DNA from: Candidatus Colimorpha enterica | Lineage (GTDB): Bacteria; Bacillota; Clostridia; Oscillospirales; CAG-272 | Direction of reading: 5' to 3' | Assembly (NCBI GenBank): GCA_000433515.1 | Contig: FR891078.1 | Span: 1-29,727, forward strand | DNA: 29,727 bases | In this document: piece by piece, positions 23,725 to 29,727 of the stretch | How the letters are laid out: the number at the start of each line of letters is the position of its first letter | Position numbering within the stretch: position 1 is the stretch's first letter | Notes under the pieces: generated by a model | Database searches by the model: none | Told to the model about the DNA's origin: nothing | What the model saw: only the letters and a program-made list of their open reading frames with translations | Program-made: the position numbers and the translations under genes

Positions 23725-24424
23725 AACAGTAGGATTTGCTTGTAGTATAAAGCTACAATGGATAAAAAGAACAATACAACTTCTTGAAGAAGGTCATGAC
23801 AAAGAGAGCTTCAAAAAAGAGCTAAATGATTATTTGAGCTTTGAAATTGAAGGACCGACCAGACTTCGAAAGACAAGAGAAATCTTGATGAATATGTGGT
23901 ATTACGAGCTGGATGATGTGTCTCCTGCGCGGAAAGAAGCTCTTTCTTTAATAGAAAAATACCCTGAATATATCGTACCAATAAGCCTATGCATACTCTA
24001 TTTGGCTTATCCTGTTGTTGCAGATGTATGTAAGTTTATGGGCAGAATGTTTGAAGCACATGATGAAATCACAAATGCAATGTTGAAGCAGAAGCTCTTT
24101 GATGAATGGGGTGAGCGCGGTACACTGGAAGCAACCAGCCGTCGCGTAACTCTGACACTCAAAGAACTTGGTCTCATCAAAGATGCTTCTCGTACAAGAT
24201 ACATCTTGACCAAACAGGAAATTACGAATACCGAAGTTATCAATTTTGTCATTGCAACGATTATGAAAATTGATGGTGGCAGCTATTACTCCTTTAGTGA
24301 GCTTCATGATTTTGTACTTCTATTCCCGTTTGATTACAAAGTGAGCAAAGAAGAACTTATTACAAACAATCGGTACACCGTAAGCACATTTGGTGGCGAA
24401 GTATCAGTTTCCCTCCGCGAATAA
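23717..24424 (+). CDS. brxA: BrxA-like protein (DUF1819)
   Basis: A protein of 235 residues, helical, with the winged-helix-like segment EWGERGTLEATSRRVTLTLK at about 131-150 and KELGLI next, the recognisable core of BrxA/DUF1819. BrxA is a small DNA-binding protein of type 1, 3, 5 and 6 BREX and closes the operon in type 3. The ATG overlaps the pglZ stop by 8 bases (ATGGCTAA). Its own stop TAA overlaps the A/T-rich foot of the terminator at 24423-24470. No further BREX gene follows, and brxL and brxB are absent, as expected for type 3. Confidence 0.85.
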   Translation: MAKTVGFACSIKLQWIKRTIQLLEEGHDKESFKKELNDYLSFEIEGPTRLRKTREILMNMWYYELDDVSPARKEALSLIEKYPEYIVPISLCILYLAYPVVADVCKFMGRMFEAHDEITNAMLKQKLFDEWGERGTLEATSRRVTLTLKELGLIKDASRTRYILTKQEITNTEVINFVIATIMKIDGGSYYSFSELHDFVLLFPFDYKVSKEELITNNRYTVSTFGGEVSVSLRE

Positions 24425-24470
24425 AAAAGAGCCTCAGCCGACACCCACGACGGGTATCGACTGAGGCTCT
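24423..24470 (-). terminator. Terminator of the leftward establishment operon
   Basis: Arms of 19 bases (24428-24446 and 24452-24470, loop 24447-24451) pair almost fully. On the leftward transcript both irregular positions become G-U pairs and six Ts follow (24428-24423). On the rightward transcript they are C-A mismatches and no T tract follows. It is therefore built for the leftward operon, although it also ends the BREX operon by position. Confidence 0.85.
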
Positions 24471-24599
24471 TCATGATTTATTGGGACTTCAACTTAGTGC
24501 CTGAAAACGACACTTATCCGTACAGTAACGAGGAAAGACTGCCAGATGGGAAAACATACAGGGCTGCTTCCTTGCGCGGCTCTGAGCGCGGAAAATCCG

Positions 24600-24797
24600 T
24601 CATTTTCGACCTTTATCCTTACAGTAAACCGCATCCTCAGACCGCTTTGAGAAATAACGGGAACAGGCAACAACTTCGGCGCGGAAGCTCTGCTTGCAAT
24701 CATGGATGCAGCGGCGGCACTGGTCATTGTACTTTCGTCTTCCGTCCGTGCCTAAGAAGAATGCCCACTCATCCTTCCATTTCAGGCTGCGGCTCAT
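24600..24797 (-). CDS. Small cysteine-rich protein, last gene of the establishment operon
   Basis: A protein of 65 residues, basic, with four clustered cysteines (CRRCIHDCKQSF, then a fourth about 13 residues later in VACSRY), consistent with a small zinc-binding fold. Its ATG overlaps the stop of the ArdA-fusion gene as ATGA, so it is translationally coupled; this is the main evidence that it is real. A weaker frame covers the opposite strand here. About 130 bases without further genes lie between its stop and the terminator. Function unknown; similar small Cys-rich proteins close such operons in Tn1549-like ICEs, from memory. Confidence 0.6.
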   Translation of the reverse strand: MSRSLKWKDEWAFFLGTDGRRKYNDQCRRCIHDCKQSFRAEVVACSRYFSKRSEDAVYCKDKGRK

Positions 24798-26551
24798 AAT
24801 TCCAGTTCCCCCTTGCGTTCCTTGTGCGGCGTGGGCTTTTCCTTTGGAGGCTCGGACTTCGATGCTTTGAGTCTGTCCATGATGGAGGACTTTTCGCCTT
24901 TCTCAGCGGACTTGTCCTCTTTGGGACCGTTGTTGATAATTCCATCAATCATGCCGTAGTCATCCTCCATAGACATCTCGGCTGCCTTCAGCGGATTCTC
25001 TCGTTCCAGAGCGGCAACCCACTCAACCTTTTCAACACCGAAAATGCCGCCCTGAGCCGCATGAGCTTTGAGTTCGCTGGTATCCATGACCATGCCCTCC
25101 GTGTTATCGCCGTAAAGACGATAGACGGTGCAGGACTGCATAACCTTGGCCGCTGCGTCCTCTCTCATTGGCAGCATACCGCCCCACGAATAACCATACT
25201 CCTTCATCTCATCAACAGAGATGCTGTCATCCGGCATCCGGTCAACAGGCATGACCTCCTGACGGAGAAGATCAACGGTATGCTCGTCAAAGCCGTCATA
25301 TACATCGGAGATCGTCAGCTTGCCGCGCTCGTCTACGATAATGCAAGCTGCCTCATCGCCGTGAGTGTCATGCTCCATGAGCCAGAAGGTGTGACCGTCA
25401 ACCTCCTTGTGATCAATCGCGTGCCAAGTACCGATGTGACCGGCAACTGCCAGACCGGAGGTGTCCATATTCATTTCAAAGTCCTTCTGTTCCACTGCCT
25501 GATGCTTCTGCTGCTCTTCGGAAATCATGGGAATGGCAACGATCTTGTCTCCGAGCTTCGCAAACTGCTCAGGCGTTTTGAAGTGATCGGTGAACTGCTG
25601 CATCAGCTCAGGTGTCAGAGAGCCGAAGCTGTCATCGGTCAGACCAACTACCATGAATGTTCCTGCAACGATGTCATAGATGTCTCCATCCTCATCACGG
25701 AGAGCGCGGTTGAGAGGAAGACCTTCGAGCTTCGCTTCTTCATTACACACAATGGCAACCGGCTCTTCAAACGGGTACACTGCTTGAATATAGCCGCCAA
25801 CCTCATGCTGCAAAGACTCCAGACCGGAGTCAATCTCCTTTGCATACGGCTCTTTTCCCGGCTCAACAATCAGAACGGTGATGGTACTGTCATGCTCCTG
25901 CTCTTCACCGGAACCGGTAATCCGGTACTCATCGGGAATATCATCCCGTGTTCCGTCAAAGTAGTGATTCCAGCCGTCTCCGGTATTACGGATGTAGCCT
26001 TCGTCGGTGAATTTTCCGCTCTCATCCATTGCAATGTCGCGTCCGAAACGCTCATAGTCAATGTAGTTAGCAAGAGGTCCGAGTTCTTTTTCGGAGTAGA
26101 TACCGGCATCGTGAACATAGTAGTAGCCGAGATCGGATTCATCGTGTATATCGGGGATGAAGTCATAGCAGTCCAGATTGTAGGTCAGGTTAATGAGATC
26201 GTCAATGTCACTGGCCTCATCGCAGCCAGCCTCCATGATCGCTACGAACTTTTCCTGCTCCCACTTGTCCATCTCGTCGATACGGGACGCAAGGTAGTTG
26301 AGCTTATCGAGGCTTTCATACTCACTGAGCATATCATAAACGCCATGTACCGGGCATTCGTAGTCGGTGATAAACCATTCCTCATAGGGCTGTCCGAACT
26401 CATCCGTCGAGCCGATACCGATTCGCTCAAAGACCTTCTGCATTTCCTCTTCGGTAGTCGGGAACTTCACCCATTCACCGACAAGCTGACCTTCGTTGTA
26501 TTTGCCGAGGTTGGTGACAAACGCTTCAAAGTTTCCATCTAATACGGGCAT
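24794..26551 (-). CDS. ArdA-DUF3846 fusion protein with basic C-terminal tail
   Basis: A protein of 585 residues in several modules. Residues about 1-205 match ArdA, an acidic DNA-mimic antirestriction fold (GKYNEGQLVGEWVKFPTTEE, WFITDYECP, LSEYESLDKLNYLASRI). Residues about 222-330 match DUF3846 (ITVLIVEPGKEPYAKEID and GLPLNRALRDEDGDIYDIVA). Then follow an LPD28/YodL-like region (GTWHAIDHKEVDGHTFWLME and YRLYGDNTEGMV) and the tail SSIMDRLKAS...GELEL. It should blunt restriction when the element enters a new cell. The start at 26551 is chosen because AGGAGG lies 6 bases upstream; the ATG at 26557 touches it directly. The gene lies 13 bases behind the TTRAP gene. Confidence 0.85.
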   Translation of the reverse strand: MPVLDGNFEAFVTNLGKYNEGQLVGEWVKFPTTEEEMQKVFERIGIGSTDEFGQPYEEWFITDYECPVHGVYDMLSEYESLDKLNYLASRIDEMDKWEQEKFVAIMEAGCDEASDIDDLINLTYNLDCYDFIPDIHDESDLGYYYVHDAGIYSEKELGPLANYIDYERFGRDIAMDESGKFTDEGYIRNTGDGWNHYFDGTRDDIPDEYRITGSGEEQEHDSTITVLIVEPGKEPYAKEIDSGLESLQHEVGGYIQAVYPFEEPVAIVCNEEAKLEGLPLNRALRDEDGDIYDIVAGTFMVVGLTDDSFGSLTPELMQQFTDHFKTPEQFAKLGDKIVAIPMISEEQQKHQAVEQKDFEMNMDTSGLAVAGHIGTWHAIDHKEVDGHTFWLMEHDTHGDEAACIIVDERGKLTISDVYDGFDEHTVDLLRQEVMPVDRMPDDSISVDEMKEYGYSWGGMLPMREDAAAKVMQSCTVYRLYGDNTEGMVMDTSELKAHAAQGGIFGVEKVEWVAALERENPLKAAEMSMEDDYGMIDGIINNGPKEDKSAEKGEKSSIMDRLKASKSEPPKEKPTPHKERKGELEL

Positions 26552-26564
26552 TGGCATCCTCCTT

Positions 26565-26777
26565 TCAAGCCTCAAGCAGACTGTCCGGCACGATGTAATA
26601 CTCATCAAACTCGGCGTCAGTCATGCTTTCGAGCTTCTGAACGGTCTTATAAAGCAGCTCTGCCATCTCATTGTCCAGATCATTGATGGGCAGATTTTTC
26701 ATTTCAGAGATGAGCTTGCTGCGGCTGGAAGTGTCGAAGCAGCACATCAGATTGGTTTCTTCTACTGTGAAAATCAT
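26565..26777 (-). CDS. Transposon-transfer assisting protein (TTRAP family)
   Basis: A protein of 70 residues with the pattern of the TTRAP family: MIFTVEETNLMCCFDTSSRS at the N-terminus, then SKLISEMKNLPI, and KLESMTDAEFDEYYI near the end. Members are found in Tn1549-type and other conjugative transposons of Clostridia and are assumed to help transfer; no biochemical function is established. The start codon overlaps the stop of the upstream gene as ATGA. No membrane segment or metal motif is visible. Confidence 0.82.
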   Translation of the reverse strand: MIFTVEETNLMCCFDTSSRSKLISEMKNLPINDLDNEMAELLYKTVQKLESMTDAEFDEYYIVPDSLLEA

Positions 26778-28009
26778 AGTTCCATATCCTTTCCCTTAAC
26801 TTTTTTCGGTCTGTCAGTTGTTGTGGGCTGTTCCTTCTGAGTCGTTTTCAGCTTGTCCCGTATAGAAGCGCGGTCAGAAGTCTTCTTCGGAATCGTATCG
26901 TAGATCGCAATCCCAGCATCCTCCACAAAGCTGCGTACATAGGCTATGCCTTCTGTGAATGGAGCTGCTTTCGCTCCATCGGAAAGGTTGATGAGACGGA
27001 CTTCATCCGCCGCATAGTCAACGGCATCAATTCTGCACTTCGAGCCGTCTACCATGAGAGTTGCGCCTACGGGAATATAATCCGCGCCCTTGAGTTCCTT
27101 GAAGGTTTCTCCGCTCTTAATGAGAAGGACATCCTCGCCCGTTTTCCATAGTTTGTGAGAACCGGCTACCCACTCAGCTTCGCGGAAACCGGTGACGGGG
27201 ATGTTTGGCTTCCCGTGTACCTTTTTCTCAAGCAGTTTTGCTCCAAGAATCGGGGCTGCTTTTCTGGCATCTTCACCGTCAAGCTCAAAGTAACCGTTCT
27301 GTGCAAAGCAAACCATCGCGTCGGGATGCTTCTGTTTGATTGCTTCATATTTCCGCAGCTCTGCAAACGGAAGCGGAGCAAGCCTTTCAGATTCCTTGCC
27401 ATGCTGTACGGCGAGTTGATGAATATGCTCGTCTATATCTCCGCTTTTTGCATGATAGATTGTTTTCAAACGCTCCCGTCTCAGGATCATTTGCAGCTCG
27501 CGCTCACTTTCAGGAAGATAGGCAACCGATTTTACTTTGCCGTGTTCCTCCTGCATTGCCGTCATTTCACGCCGATACGACTGAAACGGGAGATAATAGG
27601 TATTCTGATCTTCAAAGGTAACAGCAACCTTGTCTATCGTGACGGTAAGCTGTTTCATACGCTCTACATGGGCATCGTAGTCCAGCTCAATCAGATTACC
27701 GACAACTGTTCCGTTCTCTGTGCCGGTAATTTCAATCGAGTAGGCAAGAATGTCATCGCTCGTTTGGTCATGGTAAAACTCCCAAGCCTTGTTCTCGTAG
27801 GTGTCTTCGATATAAACCTCCCGTTCACGCATGACATGAGTTCCGTGAGGACGGGACATCCAGAGAAGATGCTTGTCTTCGGAGGATTGTGTTGCAGCTA
27901 AACTGCGGATGAGCTTCTGATCAAGCTCAAAATCCTCCTTGTAATGCTCGGTGTGGATGTCCATGATTTTTTGAAGTGCATCAAGCAAGTCTATATTTTC
28001 GTATTTCAT
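26774..28009 (-). CDS. ICE accessory protein with MutS domain I-like segment
   Basis: A protein of 411 residues from the ATG at 28009, chosen because GGAG lies 8 bases upstream; a GTG at 28018 and an ATG at 28015 are possible. The N-terminal half (about 1-205) is a charged alpha/beta region without a motif I recognise. Residues about 220-280 resemble the first domain of MutS: KYEAIKQKHPDAMVCFAQ, GYFELDGEDARKAAPILG, then a PNIPVTGF turn. The C-terminal part ends in SIRDKLK...KDMEL, a basic tail shared with its neighbours. It overlaps the ArdC-like gene and the TTRAP gene by a few bases. It may be a multi-domain protein transferred with DNA, but its function is not known. Confidence 0.65.
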   Translation of the reverse strand: MKYENIDLLDALQKIMDIHTEHYKEDFELDQKLIRSLAATQSSEDKHLLWMSRPHGTHVMREREVYIEDTYENKAWEFYHDQTSDDILAYSIEITGTENGTVVGNLIELDYDAHVERMKQLTVTIDKVAVTFEDQNTYYLPFQSYRREMTAMQEEHGKVKSVAYLPESERELQMILRRERLKTIYHAKSGDIDEHIHQLAVQHGKESERLAPLPFAELRKYEAIKQKHPDAMVCFAQNGYFELDGEDARKAAPILGAKLLEKKVHGKPNIPVTGFREAEWVAGSHKLWKTGEDVLLIKSGETFKELKGADYIPVGATLMVDGSKCRIDAVDYAADEVRLINLSDGAKAAPFTEGIAYVRSFVEDAGIAIYDTIPKKTSDRASIRDKLKTTQKEQPTTTDRPKKVKGKDMEL

Positions 28010-28014
28010 AGGCA

Positions 28015-29727
28015 TCACTCCAATCCCATGTCGTGCTTCTTCGCTCTTGCCGGGGCTTTACGCTCAGGCTGTGCTTTTGCAGCAGCCTTGAGCTGTTCGC
28101 GGATAGAAGGCTTTTCCTGCTTTGCCTCCTGCGCCTTTTCCTGCTTGATGTATTCCAGCGTAGGTGTAAGCTCACGATAGCAGCCCTGAGTTTTCTTTGC
28201 CGAATAGCGGCGATGAATGGCGAACATCGGCTCTCCGTTCTGCGTGACCGTGTTTCCTTCAATCTTGATTTTGTGTTGAGCCATGAGCTTGTGAGACTTC
28301 TCAGAGGCTTTCACCGTTGATCTCATGCCGTCGTTGGCATAGGCAATACGCGCCTTGAGCGTGTCCATGACAGCATCCTTGATCTGCTTCTCTTCGGGAG
28401 TGAGGCGATGCTTTGGCGCAGCAGCCTTTTCAGGATCGGGTGTGGGTATAGACGCAGCTTCAATCTGTTCCTGCGCCTTGTCCGGCAGCAAATCCTTGAA
28501 CTGATTGATGAAAAGATTTACCAACCCCGGATGCACCTGACTGACGATAAAGGATTCGCTGTTTTCCTCGCAGACAGAAATCCTTCCTGCCCAATCCTTA
28601 TTCTCAGCATGATACCTTCCGTCATGAAGATTGTGCTGTACCGTGTTTGCTAACACATACTGAACACGCTCTTCGGAAAACTGCTCAAGTACCGTTTCAA
28701 CGGCAACTCTTGTGGAGAGCTTATAATCGGCATAGTTCTCACTGATCGCCGCTTCAATGGCTTCTTTGCAAGCCATATTCGCATCACGAGAGGCACGATA
28801 GGTTTCCAGCTCACCGACTTCATAAGCGTAATTTGCCATCTCACGGTAGACGGGGATGTCGTGGTAAGACGGCTGGCTGATCTCTGCGACCTCTGCCTCC
28901 TGAATGACCTCAGCAGATTGCTCTCTTCGGGCAACAAGCTCTTTGAACTTCGCGTCAATGCTTTCGATCATCTCCGCAGCAGTGCTTCGGATTGTCTCAA
29001 GAGAGCCTTTCAGTTCTTTGGTTTCCTTGTCCGAGGACCAACCGGCAATATAGCCGAAGGAATAGTCAGAGGTTTCAAGCCCATATCGCTGACAGACAGT
29101 GTAGGCTACGCTCTCAGCCTCAACCTCTTTGGTGTGCCGGTCTTTCCGGTCTTCAGGCGCGGTCTTTTCATCCGGGGTGGTAGCATGGAGCTTTGCGTGA
29201 GCAATCTCATGGATGAGCGTCTTGATCGTCTGCATTTCGCTCATCCCTTCGTCAATCGCAATGCGCTTATCGACCAAGTGGTAATAGCCGTGTGCGCTGC
29301 CTTCGATTTTCTCAAGCTCAACGGGAACGGGAGAGATTTCTTTCAGGGCGCGCCAGAAGTCTTCGTACTGCTCAACACTTCCGGTCAGTTCTCCAACCAT
29401 AATGTCAGGAAGCTCTTTGCCATCGGTCTGAGAAACATCGAAAACGCTGACAACCTTGAAAGCTGGACGCATGACCTCCACAGTCTCCGTGACGGGCTTA
29501 CCGTCTGCATCCAGCACCGGCTTCTGCGTGGCAGGATCAATCTTCTCAATCTCCATTGTTGCCTTATAGGGCGCGGGAGCAAGGATTTTGATACCTTTCT
29601 CGCCTTTCAGGACATGACGGTCAAAATTGCGCTGCCACGAGGTATAACCAGCAACATAGGTTGCCTCCGGCTTCTGCATCGCAATGAGCAGCGTGTTGTT
29701 GAAGGAATAGTTGTAGAACTTGGACAT
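28015..29727 (-). CDS. ArdC-like protein with zincin domain (partial at right edge)
   Basis: The visible 570 residues begin at an internal methionine (MSKFYNYSFNNTLLIAMQKP). Family members have about 25-35 residues before this point, so the true start is beyond base 29727. Residues about 1-110 fit the ArdC N-terminal ssDNA-binding domain (WQRNFDRHVLKGEKGIKILA). LIHEIAHAKLH at about 171-181 is a zincin motif with H173, E174 and H177, and EVEAESVAY supplies the third ligand. A long helical C-terminal part ends in SIREQLKAA...HDMGLE. ArdC proteins coat or protect entering single strands and are often carried by conjugative elements. It heads the visible part of a leftward, overlapping operon. 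Confidence 0.85.
   Translation of the reverse strand: MSKFYNYSFNNTLLIAMQKPEATYVAGYTSWQRNFDRHVLKGEKGIKILAPAPYKATMEIEKIDPATQKPVLDADGKPVTETVEVMRPAFKVVSVFDVSQTDGKELPDIMVGELTGSVEQYEDFWRALKEISPVPVELEKIEGSAHGYYHLVDKRIAIDEGMSEMQTIKTLIHEIAHAKLHATTPDEKTAPEDRKDRHTKEVEAESVAYTVCQRYGLETSDYSFGYIAGWSSDKETKELKGSLETIRSTAAEMIESIDAKFKELVARREQSAEVIQEAEVAEISQPSYHDIPVYREMANYAYEVGELETYRASRDANMACKEAIEAAISENYADYKLSTRVAVETVLEQFSEERVQYVLANTVQHNLHDGRYHAENKDWAGRISVCEENSESFIVSQVHPGLVNLFINQFKDLLPDKAQEQIEAASIPTPDPEKAAAPKHRLTPEEKQIKDAVMDTLKARIAYANDGMRSTVKASEKSHKLMAQHKIKIEGNTVTQNGEPMFAIHRRYSAKKTQGCYRELTPTLEYIKQEKAQEAKQEKPSIREQLKAAAKAQPERKAPARAKKHDMGLE

Larger units (their letters stand above)
9444..24424 (+). other. Defence cargo: BREX type 3 with nested SIR2-HerA pair
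   Basis: One promoter and nine rightward genes lie with spacings from 8-base overlaps to 56 bases: small regulator, brxF, brxC, pglXI, SIR2, herA, brxHII, pglZ, brxA. The six BREX genes are in the published type 3 order. The SIR2/HerA pair sits between pglXI and brxHII. The block is bounded by the relaxase terminator on the left and by a leftward terminator that overlaps the brxA stop codon on the right. Interpretation as one transcription unit is inference from spacing and the lack of internal terminators. Confidence 0.85.
1..29727. mobile_element. Internal segment of a Tn1549-like integrative and conjugative element
   Basis: The window holds a MOBP relaxase with MobC, a candidate oriT, an excisionase-like gene, an ICE-type sigma-like gene, ArdA-, TTRAP- and ArdC-like proteins, and a repressor/ImmA pair. 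This combination is known from Tn1549/CTn-type ICEs of Clostridia. No integrase, coupling protein, VirB4 or attachment site lies inside the window, so both element ends are outside it. The 15-kb block at 9444-24424 reads as cargo inserted between the mobilisation genes and the converging establishment operon. Assignment to an ICE rather than a conjugative or mobilisable plasmid is inference, resting mainly on the excisionase-like gene. Confidence 0.85.

Noticed and set aside
24473..24799. Rightward open frame of 108 codons after the BREX terminator
   Set aside because: The first part looks mildly protein-like, but there is no good ribosome site. Its second half is antisense to the coupled Cys-rich gene, which has better evidence.
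24824..26542. Long rightward open frame (572 codons)
   Set aside because: It is the antisense shadow of the ArdA-fusion gene, which has recognisable domains and a good ribosome site on the other strand.
1..29727. CRISPR arrays, rRNA and tRNA genes
   Set aside because: No regularly spaced direct repeats, and no tRNA- or rRNA-like sequence was seen on reading.

Overview
This window is most likely part of an integrative and conjugative element (ICE) of a Gram-positive, Clostridia-type (Bacillota) host. The pointers are AGGAGG-type ribosome sites, TTGACA/TATAAT promoters with 17-base spacers, and gene families typical of Tn1549-like elements of gut Clostridia: sigma-like regulator, excisionase-like protein, MobC plus MOBP relaxase, ArdA/DUF3846 fusion, TTRAP protein and ArdC-like zincin. 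No taxon can be fixed from the sequence alone. Both edges cut genes. The integrase (expected left) and the type IV secretion genes (expected right) are not in view.

Left control region (1-3670). A leftward set holds an excisionase-like HTH gene (cut at base 1), a sigma-70-like gene, a zinc-ribbon protein, an ImmA/IrrE protease and a small hypothetical protein. A rightward set starts with an XRE repressor and a second ImmA/IrrE protease. The divergent intergenic region carries five copies of an 18-base operator placed on three good promoters. This resembles the ImmR/ImmA switch of ICEBs1: a repressor relieved by a metalloprotease. The sigma-like gene is preceded by a large terminator-like hairpin and a hairpin that covers its start codon.

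Rightward accessory operon (2683-7478). After the repressor and protease come a DUF6050-like membrane protein, a hypothetical, a GNAT acetyltransferase, a Y-family DNA polymerase with a clamp-binding motif, a small membrane protein and a YolD-like protein. A UUCG-loop terminator closes the run.

Mobilisation (7547-9443). A candidate oriT (two inverted repeats plus an IncP-like ATCCTG site) precedes mobC and the relaxase gene. A composite element of about 55 bases just upstream is repeated, in the matching transcriptional orientation, in front of the excisionase-like gene at the left end. This suggests that excision and mobilisation share a control signal.

Defence cargo (9444-24424). A promoter and a small Cro-like regulator lead a tightly packed operon with the gene order of type 3 BREX: brxF, brxC, pglXI, brxHII, pglZ, brxA. 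A SIR2-like NADase gene and a HerA-like ATPase gene sit between pglXI and brxHII. This is effectively a SIR2-HerA system nested inside BREX type 3, and it is the most interesting object in the window. The cargo is bounded by two similar terminators in inverted orientation. That fits insertion at what was once a single bidirectional terminator between the relaxase gene and the converging operon.

Right leftward operon (24423-29727). ArdC-like zincin (cut at the edge), a protein with a MutS-I-like segment, TTRAP, an ArdA-DUF3846 fusion and a small Cys-rich protein are linked by stop/start overlaps. They probably help DNA entry and establishment. Three of these otherwise different proteins end in a similar basic tail.
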